Assembly (NCBI GenBank): GCA_946403735.1
Contig: CAMJAZ010000151.1
Location: forward strand, 1 to 5,363
Length of the DNA: 5,363 nucleotides
Source of the DNA: an uncultured Selenomonadales bacterium
Lineage (GTDB): Bacteria; Bacillota; Negativicutes; Selenomonadales; Selenomonadaceae
Direction of reading: 5' to 3'
Below the pieces are notes generated by a model. The model searched no databases. It saw only the letters and a list, made by a program, of their open reading frames with translations, and had not been told where the DNA came from. Positions 1-5,363 of this stretch are shown here, in pieces. The position numbers were made by a program, and so were the translations under genes. The number at the start of each line of letters is the position of its first letter. Within the stretch, counting starts at the first letter, position 1.

Positions 1-1
1 T

Positions 2-709
2 CTGGAAAATGATTCGCACTTTCAAAATCAATTCAGCGAAATGCGCAAACTCGAACGTCAAACTGTATCTCGCGTTGGCGATAATTTGTCTGCCCTCAAA
101 AAGAAATTAGCTGACTTCACAATCGTTTTGTACGGTCGAACGATGGCGGGTAAATCCACGCTTATGGAAATTCTTCGTCACGGCAACGGCGAATCTATCG
201 GAAAAGGCGCTCAACGTACGACGCTTGATGTTCGCGCTTATGAATGGAACGGCTTAAAAATTTTCGACGTACCAGGAACTTGTTCATTTGGCGGAGCTGT
301 TGACGATAAAACTGCACTTGAGGCGGCAAAATCTGCTGACTTAGCTTTATTTCTTTTGACTGACGACTCGCCGCAACCTTATGAGGCTGAACGTCTTGCC
401 GAATTAAAAGCGCTGGGTAAACCTGTTTTAGGAATTGTCAACGTCAAGCAAGCTCTTTCAACCGATAAACAATCTTCTAAACGCAAACTTGACGTTAAAC
501 AAATTCAAAAGCGAATCAACGATCCTGCACGTCTTGAAGAAATTGTACGGCAATTCAAAGAGTTTGCTAAAAAAGGTAACAATACAAATTTTAGCGGCGG
601 TTACAACTTCGACGACGTACCTTTTGTCTATTCGCATTTACAATCAGCTTTTTCTCACAACGTGAAAATGATCAGTCGCTTTATGAACTTAGCAACTTTA
701 AAGCCGTAG
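2..709 (+). CDS. Dynamin-like GTPase 1, GTPase-domain part (5' partial, frameshifted at its 3' end; LeoC/LeoB-like)
   Basis: The frame is open to the left window edge, and the ATG at 41 has no Shine-Dalgarno, so the true start lies outside; 13 residues precede that Met. Counting from it, a helical stretch (1-25) leads into a P-loop GTPase domain. G1 is GRTMAGKS at 32-39, the likely G2 threonine is at 60 or 61, and G3 is DVPG at 76-79. The G4 position reads NVKQ (134-137) instead of NKxD, so base recognition is atypical. The domain ends around residue 204, after which the frame runs only 18 residues to a stop that cuts off the rest of the protein. The remainder continues in the -1 frame (see the next entry). 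Known for the family: bacterial dynamin-like proteins bind GTP and remodel membranes. Inferred: this is the head of a protein of at least about 640 aa, now split by an indel or joined by recoding. A LeoC-like identity rests on layout and general resemblance, not on an alignment. Confidence 0.75.
   Translation: MENDSHFQNQFSEMRKLERQTVSRVGDNLSALKKKLADFTIVLYGRTMAGKSTLMEILRHGNGESIGKGAQRTTLDVRAYEWNGLKIFDVPGTCSFGGAVDDKTALEAAKSADLALFLLTDDSPQPYEAERLAELKALGKPVLGIVNVKQALSTDKQSSKRKLDVKQIQKRINDPARLEEIVRQFKEFAKKGNNTNFSGGYNFDDVPFVYSHLQSAFSHNVKMISRFMNLATLKP
649..654 (+). other. Apparent -1 frameshift site (T5 run) in dynamin-like gene 1
   Basis: Five T at 649-653 are followed by C. Before the run the protein reads QSAF in the upstream frame. 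One extra T would give QSAFFSQREND and continue without a stop to 1920. The two frames overlap without stops only from 595 to 706, so the shift must lie in that interval; the T run is the simplest point. Phe-tRNA on TTT could slip back onto TTT here, but the surrounding codons (GCT TTT TCT) do not make a classical X XXY YYZ heptamer. Five T is short for transcriptional slippage, and I see no close Shine-Dalgarno-like stimulator. A lost T (mutation or sequence error) is the favoured explanation. Confidence 0.6.
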
Positions 710-1920
710 AAAATTTTATCCTCGACAAAATAAGTTCAGACGGTCAATTCATTCGTACAAAAACTTTTATCGATGCCGTTGCCTTGCCCGTACAAAATTC
801 AATCGCCGCCCTTTACGGTCAAAGTGCAGAAACCATTAAAGCGTGGGAAATGTATCTTGACAAAGTTATACAGCTTAATGAATGGTCTGACTATTTCTTT
901 GAATCGATTAAAAGTCGTCTTGAAAATTTTATGGACGGTCTTACAAGCGATATTAACGGAAAGCTTGATTACGTTGTCAATAATTATTATGACTCTGACG
1001 AAGCGGGCAAAAAGTGGAAGTACTACTTGGAAGCCGTTAATATTGACCTTAGATGTCAAGATTTTATTAACAGTATAGGCGCGGAAGCTACGGAAAAGAT
1101 GCGTGAACTTAGCGACGAATTGACGCAGGATTTAAGCTATTCTGGCGTTTCAGTTGACGCAAATATTTCTATGCCTGAAATTACTGATGTTCAAGGCGGG
1201 TTAATGCTTGTCGCGCCACTTGTGGCATTAACGCCAATCGGTTGGGCAGGTGCCGCCATTTTCGCAGCTCTTTCTTGGCTTTTTGGCGACAGTAAGTCAG
1301 AAAAAATCCGTAAAGCTAAAAATGAACTGCGCGGAAAACTTGAAGAGTCAAGGAACGAATTGCTTAATAACATACGGAAAAACTTAACAGATGTTATTGA
1401 TAACGAAATTTTGGGCAGACAAATTCACGGCTTTAAAGATACGCTGATTGATATGATGAATATGTTAGAAAAACTTGCTTACACGCAAAATCACGTAGCC
1501 GATACGATTAATTCCCAATACTTCGATTTAAATGGGCGTTTAATTTGGAATGTGATTCATCATTCAAATGACGACCCGCGCAAACTTGAACACGTAGAAT
1601 TTGCGCGTGTTGTCGGAAATAAAGTTATCGTCTTTTCAACTACAGCGTCGGAAATTTCAGATTCTACGCGGCGTAAAATGTCTGGCTTGATTGGTGAAAA
1701 TGTTGAACTCTACGAAGTCGACGCCGAAAATTATTTTGGCGATGAAATGAAAGTTATCGAAGAAAAAATTTTGAAAAGCCAGTTCGGTTTTTCTAAATTT
1801 GTCGAAGATGAAGAAAATGGCGATATGTACGTTATCAATTTGCCGCGCGAAAATTATTACACGTCGGAACAAATTCAGCTGGTGCAACAGTTGACGGCTG
1901 ATCCTGTTGTAGCTTATTAA
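652..1920 (+). CDS. Dynamin-like GTPase 1, stalk and membrane-associating part (continues the preceding frame after a -1 shift; LeoB-like)
   Basis: This frame is open from 595 to the TAA at 1918-1920 but has no ATG, GTG or TTG before a TTG at 784, which lacks a Shine-Dalgarno. It is therefore not a convincing independent gene. The residues before 784 (for example LYELSNFKAVENFI, about 682-723) read as natural protein following a GTPase domain. Numbering from the TTG at 784, residues 10-135 are helical. Residues 138-168 are a hydrophobic Gly/Ala/Pro-containing segment ending in WLFGD, likely the membrane-associating paddle. Residues 170-250 are charged helix, probably returning down the stalk. 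Residues 268-356 look like a separate small alpha/beta C-terminal domain that I cannot name. The next gene starts 12 nt downstream with a Shine-Dalgarno overlapping this stop. If no frameshifting occurs, this part is not translated from the upstream start and the first dynamin is a pseudogene. Confidence 0.7.
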   Translation, partial: FSQRENDQSLYELSNFKAVENFILDKISSDGQFIRTKTFIDAVALPVQNSIAALYGQSAETIKAWEMYLDKVIQLNEWSDYFFESIKSRLENFMDGLTSDINGKLDYVVNNYYDSDEAGKKWKYYLEAVNIDLRCQDFINSIGAEATEKMRELSDELTQDLSYSGVSVDANISMPEITDVQGGLMLVAPLVALTPIGWAGAAIFAALSWLFGDSKSEKIRKAKNELRGKLEESRNELLNNIRKNLTDVIDNEILGRQIHGFKDTLIDMMNMLEKLAYTQNHVADTINSQYFDLNGRLIWNVIHHSNDDPRKLEHVEFARVVGNKVIVFSTTASEISDSTRRKMSGLIGENVELYEVDAENYFGDEMKVIEEKILKSQFGFSKFVEDEENGDMYVINLPRENYYTSEQIQLVQQLTADPVVAY

Positions 1921-1928
1921 GGCGGTGA
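1919..1928 (+). promoter_or_regulatory. Strong Shine-Dalgarno overlapping the upstream stop codon
   Basis: The sequence AAGGCGGTGA matches the full anti-Shine-Dalgarno complement AAGGAGGTGA at 9 of 10 positions and lies 4 nt before the ATG at 1933. Its first two bases are the end of the TAA that closes dynamin-like gene 1. This fixes the start of the second gene and suggests translational coupling of the pair. Confidence 0.75.
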
Positions 1929-1932
1929 CGAT

Positions 1933-3654
1933 ATGACTAACTTTCAACTTGAAGATTTTGCACGGCGCGGCGGAATTTTGCTTGACGCTACAAAAAAAGT
2001 TTTTGCAGACTATAAAGACCTTGAAATTGGACTTGATGAAAAATCTTTGCCCAAGACAATGAAACCTTTAGACGGTCCTGTCAAATTAGTTTTCGTAGGT
2101 CAATACAGCTCTGGCAAGTCAAGCATTATTAAAATGTTGTCGGGCATTGAAACTGAAATCGGCGCTAGCATTAAGACGCAAGAGGCGCACACTTATAATT
2201 GGGGCGACCTTGAAATTATCGATACGCCTGGCATTCATACGGAATTGCGTCCCGACCATGACGAAAAAACGTATTATGAAATTGATCACGCGGCACTTTT
2301 AATTTTCGTCGTGACAAATGAAGGCTTTGATGATCGTATGGGCAACCATTTCCGCAAACTTGCTATCGAACAAAAACGCGGTAAAAATATGGTGCTAGTC
2401 GTCAATAAAATGGATAGGACAGCGCTAGGCAATGTTCCCGAACAACAGAAAATTATTGCGGATGATTTATTGAAAGTTATTGAACCTTTCACGCCCGCGC
2501 AGTTGTACCTTTCCTTCCTCAATACGGAATATTATTTTGAGTGGCAAACTGAAACTGATGAAGAGATGAAGGCAATTTATTTTGAACAGAGTGGTTACGA
2601 AAAATTTGTAGAAAATCTTAACGCATTTGTTGCAAGTCGCGGCGTACTGTCAAAAATTCAATCACCTTTGGAAACGTTGAAAAGCGCAGTTACTAACGTT
2701 ATCGGCGAATCGGAAGATCTTAGCATTGACCGTGACATTGAGGCGGCGGAGGAACTTTTAAAGCGGCGTCAAAAAACTTTGCTTGCTGGCAAGCAACGTA
2801 TTCATACAGGAATTAGCGAAATTGCCAACACACTTTGTTCAAAAATTAAGGAGGAAGGTTCTAAGGCGGCAAATTCTATCGTTCCTGGCATAACTGAAGA
2901 GGAAGCTACACGAAAAATTGAAGCGGCGCAACTTCAAGCCGATACCTACATTAATTCATATGAGAATCAAATTTTTGATAAACTTGCTGAAATTTGTGAC
3001 AACGTGAATAAAGAAATGGCGCTGATTGATAAATCGCGTTTTGCTTTTCGTGTTCAGGCGAATTTAGATGAAAAGGCGCTTGCTCCCGTACAACAAAAAG
3101 ATCCAATTTCCGAATTTTATAAGCATAATAAAGAAATTAGTACAGCCTTAAGCAATGTTGCAATGACTGCTAAAGGTGCCGCCGCTGTTAAAGTGACTCT
3201 TCCTGTTTTTGGTGAACTCAAAGCTGCTGGCGTAGTTAAAGATGTTGGGCATTTCTTCGGATTTAAATTTGCGCCGTGGGGTGCAACTAATCTTGTGAAA
3301 GGTGCATTTAATGTACTTGGCTGGGTTGGAATTGCCCTGACGGCTTATCAGATTTTAAGTAAAATTTTTGGCGAAGATAAACAGAAGAAAATGGAGGAAG
3401 AACTCAGAAAAGTACGTGAACAAATTCAAAATGAATTTAATAGAGGTGCGGAGGAAGTACGTAGCACCATTATTAGCGCGGCTACAAATAAAATGGACGA
3501 ATTTACTGCGCCTGCATTTAATGACGCTGAAAATAAACTTGATGAATTTCGCCGTAAAAAAGATCGCTTAAAGTCTTTAGGGCATTCTTTACAAAAAATT
3601 CTTGTCGACGTCGAAACGCTCATGAATGAAGTACAAAACACTGCAAAAGTTTAA
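1933..3654 (+). CDS. Dynamin-like GTPase 2 (intact, LeoA-like)
   Basis: A 573-residue soluble but membrane-associating GTPase. After an N-terminal helix (1-45) comes a complete GTPase head: G1 GQYSSGKSS at 56-64, likely G2 threonine at 82, G3 DTPG at 97-100 and a canonical G4 NKMD at 158-161. Residues 240-400 are mostly charged helix, the expected stalk. Residues 448-479 are a hydrophobic segment with the core NVLGWVGIALTAY, the probable membrane-inserting paddle. It is followed by a coiled-coil-prone Lys/Glu-rich helix (482-515) and a further helix to the end. Known for the family: bacterial dynamins hydrolyse GTP to tubulate or fuse membranes, and adjacent pairs can form mixed assemblies (the Campylobacter DLP1/DLP2 pair). 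LeoA of ETEC has a similar size and lies downstream of a split dynamin (LeoC/LeoB), as here. Inferred: the partner of the upstream protein. Dynamin-family membership is secure; the Leo-type assignment is tentative. Confidence 0.85.
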   Translation: MTNFQLEDFARRGGILLDATKKVFADYKDLEIGLDEKSLPKTMKPLDGPVKLVFVGQYSSGKSSIIKMLSGIETEIGASIKTQEAHTYNWGDLEIIDTPGIHTELRPDHDEKTYYEIDHAALLIFVVTNEGFDDRMGNHFRKLAIEQKRGKNMVLVVNKMDRTALGNVPEQQKIIADDLLKVIEPFTPAQLYLSFLNTEYYFEWQTETDEEMKAIYFEQSGYEKFVENLNAFVASRGVLSKIQSPLETLKSAVTNVIGESEDLSIDRDIEAAEELLKRRQKTLLAGKQRIHTGISEIANTLCSKIKEEGSKAANSIVPGITEEEATRKIEAAQLQADTYINSYENQIFDKLAEICDNVNKEMALIDKSRFAFRVQANLDEKALAPVQQKDPISEFYKHNKEISTALSNVAMTAKGAAAVKVTLPVFGELKAAGVVKDVGHFFGFKFAPWGATNLVKGAFNVLGWVGIALTAYQILSKIFGEDKQKKMEEELRKVREQIQNEFNRGAEEVRSTIISAATNKMDEFTAPAFNDAENKLDEFRRKKDRLKSLGHSLQKILVDVETLMNEVQNTAKV

Positions 3655-3704
3655 AATTTTAATCGCGAAAAAATTTTCTATATCAATGTGAAAAAATAAT
3701 TTCC
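3655..3704. other. AT-rich spacer after the dynamin operon, no clear terminator
   Basis: This short gap holds only A/T tracts, such as an AAAATTTT pair around 3653-3677 that could form a weak all-AT hairpin. I see no GC-rich stem followed by a T run, so transcription from the dynamin operon may read into the tRNA gene or end by another mechanism. Confidence 0.35.
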
Positions 3705-3733
3705 TTGACAAAAAAATTTTTTATGTGTAAAAT
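3705..3733 (+). promoter_or_regulatory. Sigma70-type promoter of the tRNA-Gln gene
   Basis: The -35 box TTGACA (3705-3710) is a perfect consensus match. It is followed by a 17-bp A/T spacer and the -10 box TAAAAT (3728-3733), one mismatch from TATAAT. Transcription would start near 3740, giving a leader of about 10 nt before the mature tRNA 5' end at 3751. This is as expected for a highly expressed stable RNA. Confidence 0.85.
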
Positions 3734-3750
3734 TTCAAAGTCTTAGACGC

Positions 3751-3826
3751 AGGGGTATCGCCAAGTTGGTAAGGCACGGGATTCTGAATCCCGCATGCGT
3801 TGGTTCGAGTCCAGCTACCCCTGCCA
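3751..3826 (+). tRNA. tRNA-Gln (anticodon CTG)
   Basis: A complete 76-nt cloverleaf. The 7-bp acceptor stem pairs AGGGGTA (3751-3757) with TACCCCT (3816-3822), followed by G73 and an encoded CCA (3824-3826). The D stem is GCC/GGC (3760-3762, 3773-3775) with GG in the loop. The anticodon stem CGGGA/TCCCG encloses the loop TTCTGAA with anticodon CTG at 3784-3786, reading CAG codons. The T stem GTTGG/CCAGC (3799-3803, 3811-3815) has one G-T pair and the loop TTCGAGT. The start GGGGTATCGCCAAG is typical of bacterial tRNA-Gln. It stands alone between two convergent operons, with its own promoter. Confidence 0.96.
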
Positions 3827-3834
3827 TTTTTTTT
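3827..3834 (+). terminator. T8 tract directly after the tRNA
   Basis: Eight T follow the encoded CCA without a spacer. There is no separate hairpin, so the only stem before the U-tract is the tRNA's own acceptor/T-arm structure. It may end or pause transcription, but this is a weak call. Confidence 0.35.
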
Positions 3835-3862
3835 GAATTAAGAATTAAGAATTTAGAATGAT
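3835..3862. repeat. Short heptanucleotide tandem repeat
   Basis: Consecutive 7-nt units read GAATTAA, GAATTAA, GAATTTA and a decayed GAATGAT, in the gap between the tRNA and the end of hypA. The tract is all A/T apart from G at unit starts (and one inside the last unit). It is too short to assign a role. Confidence 0.6.
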
Positions 3863-3866
3863 AAAT

Positions 3867-4205
3867 TTATTCGCAGTCGACGTACTCCACCAAAAGTTCA
3901 CGACCGCTTTTCAATATTAAAATTCCGTCGCATTCGGGACAAAAAAAATTATACTGCTCAACTGTAAAGTTTTTTCCGCACTTGTTGCATTCAGCCGTTA
4001 TCGGCACACGATTTATTTTCAAGGCGGCACTTTCAGCGGAGGTATTTTTTTTTATAACGTCAAAACTAAATTTCAACGCCTCAACTTCGACGCCAGCCAT
4101 TTCGCCCAACTTTAAGCCGACGGCAGAAATTTTTACAGCGTGATTTTCAGCGGCAACGTCAAGCGCAATTTTCAAAATTCCTTCAGCTAATGATGCTTCA
4201 TGCAT
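3867..4205 (-). CDS. hypA: Hydrogenase/urease nickel metallochaperone HypA
   Basis: A 112-residue protein of normal HypA length. HypA carries Ni(II), normally with HypB, to the [NiFe]-hydrogenase large subunit, and in some bacteria to urease, in the cytoplasm. The N-terminus MHEASLAEG is the family signature; Met1, His2 and the following backbone form the nickel site. Zinc is held by two CxxC pairs, Cys73/Cys76 and Cys89/Cys92. An in-frame TTG 15 nt upstream would add MEKKI, but a buried Met-His would break the nickel site, and a GGAG lies 9 nt before the ATG at 4205, so that ATG is chosen. Its first 8 bases overlap the end of comF (ATGCATGA), so translation is probably coupled. No hypB or hydrogenase gene is visible; hypA is the last gene of the leftward operon, and its targets must be elsewhere. 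Confidence 0.94.
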   Translation of the reverse strand: MHEASLAEGILKIALDVAAENHAVKISAVGLKLGEMAGVEVEALKFSFDVIKKNTSAESAALKINRVPITAECNKCGKNFTVEQYNFFCPECDGILILKSGRELLVEYVDCE

Positions 4206-4896
4206 TATTTTTTTCTCCAAAATCTGACGCTAAAGCTAAAACGTAAATCTGCGCGGCACCGATTTTTTTCAACGCATTAGCGCATTCCGTAACCGTCGCG
4301 CCCGTAGTATAAATATCGTCCACAATTAAAATATTTTTTCCAGCAATGTCCGCGCCGTTAATCGTTTCAAAGGCATCCTGCAAAATTTCTTTACGTTCAG
4401 CAGGTGTCAAGTCGAAAAGATGCGGCGTCTTTTTAGTTCGTACTAAAATATTTTCAACTGGAACTTTATGTTTAGTCAACCAATCGCGGAAAATTAAATC
4501 CACTTGATTATAGCCGCGCCGTTTCAATCTTTCTTCGTGCAACGGTACGAAAACTGCAACGTCAACGCCCTTCAAAAATTCCGTAACTTTAGCGTCTGTC
4601 GAAACATTTTCCAAAATTTTTTTCAGCGCAGGCAATGTACTTTTGCTACTATCGAATTTCAGCCTACGTAGCAAGTTACGCGTAGCGCCGCGATAAGTCG
4701 TAATGCGCATAACTTTTTCAATCGGTGCTGGCGGTCCAGGATAAAAATCTTTGCGCAAAATTTTTTCAAGACAAGCTGGGCAAATATCGCCGCGTTCGTC
4801 GACAATTTCACGGCAAACTGGACAAAATGGCGGGAAGATTATGTAAATCAAAGTTTCACTGATAAAATTCCACGCGCTTAAAATTTTGTCTAACAT
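4198..4896 (-). CDS. comF: ComF/ComFC-family phosphoribosyltransferase-like competence protein
   Basis: A 232-residue cytoplasmic protein with the complete ComF layout. A hydrophobic N-terminal helix (10-23) leads into a four-cysteine zinc finger (Cys25, Cys28, Cys39, Cys42). The type I phosphoribosyltransferase domain follows, with the family's RLKRRGYNQ (123-131), the TPHLFDLTPAER stretch (157-168) and the PRPP-binding loop IVDDIYTTGAT (191-201). Known for the family: ComFC is needed for uptake or processing of transforming DNA in competent bacteria and works with the ComFA helicase; its substrate is not settled. No comFA is visible next to it. The ATG at 4896 is 6 nt after the stop of the preceding gene, with only a weak Shine-Dalgarno, so reinitiation is likely. 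It overlaps hypA by 8 nt. Presence of this gene alone does not show that the host is competent, since comF is widespread. Confidence 0.93.
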   Translation of the reverse strand: MLDKILSAWNFISETLIYIIFPPFCPVCREIVDERGDICPACLEKILRKDFYPGPPAPIEKVMRITTYRGATRNLLRRLKFDSSKSTLPALKKILENVSTDAKVTEFLKGVDVAVFVPLHEERLKRRGYNQVDLIFRDWLTKHKVPVENILVRTKKTPHLFDLTPAERKEILQDAFETINGADIAGKNILIVDDIYTTGATVTECANALKKIGAAQIYVLALASDFGEKNNA

Positions 4897-4902
4897 AATT
4901 TT

Positions 4903-5363
4903 TCACGAAGATAAATTGTTAAGTTCACAATAATGATTGAGAAAATTTTTTGCAAAATCTTCGTCATCGGTTCCGTGTTTAATTTCGACAGCCATTTTCA
5001 AAAATTTTACCGCGTTATCGTCGCTGAAATATCTGAAAAGCCCGCTGCCCCATTTAATCGAGCCGTTTGAATTGTGATAAACTTTCCAAAACTTCATTTT
5101 ATGAACTTCATTCAGCATAAATTCTAAAACATAATCCAGATTTTCATAAGAGCCAACAAAACCGCAATTTTCCCCGTCGCCTTCAAAAAATCTTCCGATA
5201 ATGAACATTGAAACTATAAATCTGTCTTCTTCCTTCATATTTGGCAATACCGTCGTCAATAAACAGAGATGACCTTCTTTGGCGTTACGAATCGGTTGAG
5301 CTGCCTCAAAGAACCAATCCCTAAAGGCGGCACTTTCATAGCAGGTAAAAGCTCCGTCATTTT
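4903..5363 (-). CDS. Unidentified conserved-looking protein, 5' partial (enters from the right edge)
   Basis: The frame is open from the stop at 4903-4905 to the window edge, giving 152 visible residues. A TTG at 5259 could be called as a start, but it has no Shine-Dalgarno. The 34 codons upstream also read as ordinary protein (for example SAAFRDWFFEAAQPIRNAKEG in two parts, SAAFRDWFF and EAAQPIRNAKEG), so the start is outside. The visible part alternates hydrophobic strands (HLCLLTTVLP, FIVSMFIIGRFF) with acidic loops, an aromatic-rich stretch containing FWKVYHN and a WGSGLFRYFSDD motif, then a C-terminal helix. The small strand-rich shape with a WGSGLFRY motif suggests a compact binding domain at the end of a larger protein, but I do not recognise the family and assign no function. 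It is 6 nt ahead of comF and so probably in the same operon. Confidence 0.7.
   Translation of the reverse strand, partial: NDGAFTCYESAAFRDWFFEAAQPIRNAKEGHLCLLTTVLPNMKEEDRFIVSMFIIGRFFEGDGENCGFVGSYENLDYVLEFMLNEVHKMKFWKVYHNSNGSIKWGSGLFRYFSDDNAVKFLKMAVEIKHGTDDEDFAKNFLNHYCELNNLSS

Noticed and set aside
647..656. Classical programmed -1 slippery heptamer
   Set aside because: In the incoming frame the codons are GCT TTT TCT, which does not fit X XXY YYZ; only single-tRNA slippage is possible.
435..665. Open frame of 76 codons on the + strand inside dynamin-like gene 1
   Set aside because: Overlaps the GTPase domain in another frame, with low-complexity Leu/Ser/Thr composition and no Shine-Dalgarno.
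784..786. TTG at 784 as an independent start of a separate downstream gene
   Set aside because: No Shine-Dalgarno, and good protein sequence continues upstream of it to about 652, so continuation of the upstream protein is more likely.
773..1078. 101-codon + strand frame starting with ATG just after the first dynamin stop
   Set aside because: Shadow of the better downstream dynamin frame; its translation is basic and repetitive and shows no family motif.
3653..3680. Intrinsic terminator after the second dynamin gene
   Set aside because: Only A/T pairing is possible and there is no stable GC stem before a T run.
3751..3826. tRNA-Gln as an attachment site marking the dynamin genes as part of an integrated island
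   Set aside because: The dynamin genes lie on the tRNA's 5' side. No integrase and no repeat of the tRNA 3' end is visible in the window.
4206..4220. TTG start of hypA at 4220
   Set aside because: It would bury the Met-His nickel-binding N-terminus; the ATG at 4205 has a GGAG at normal spacing.
5257..5259. TTG start for the right-edge gene
   Set aside because: The frame stays open to the window edge with protein-like sequence, and there is no ribosome site before this TTG.

Overview
The window looks like chromosomal DNA from a low-GC, probably Firmicutes-like bacterium. The composition is AT-rich, the Shine-Dalgarno sequences are strong, TTG occurs at plausible upstream start positions, the tRNA gene encodes its own CCA end, and a sigma70-type promoter with near-consensus boxes is present. 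A Negativicutes-like host would fit, but that is only an impression from gene content and style.

Left two thirds (+ strand, 1-3654): an operon of two dynamin-like GTPases. The first enters from outside the window and is now split into two reading frames. The GTPase domain is read in one frame to a stop at 707-709. The helical and membrane-associating part continues in the -1 frame to 1920. The break sits at or near a run of five T at 649-653, and adding one T would rejoin the protein. The second GTPase (1933-3654, 573 aa) is intact and starts 12 nt later, with a strong Shine-Dalgarno that overlaps the stop of the first. Both proteins have the bacterial dynamin layout: GTPase head, long helical stalk and a hydrophobic patch. 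The arrangement of a split dynamin upstream of an intact one of about 570 aa recalls LeoC/LeoB plus LeoA of enterotoxigenic E. coli. Such pairs are thought to act together on membranes, in vesicle release or possibly in defence.

Middle (3655-3866): an intergenic stretch with a tRNA-Gln(CUG) gene (3751-3826), its own promoter (3705-3733), a T8 tract right after the CCA, and a short heptanucleotide tandem repeat.

Right third (- strand, 5363-3867): a tight operon read leftwards. It contains an unidentified protein gene that enters from the right edge, a comF-type phosphoribosyltransferase gene (6 nt after it), and hypA, which overlaps comF by 8 nt. The leo-like operon and this operon converge on the tRNA region.

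The most noteworthy item is the paired dynamin-like system with its broken or recoded first member. The right-hand genes look like ordinary housekeeping genes, apart from the unfamiliar edge protein and the unusual comF-hypA coupling.
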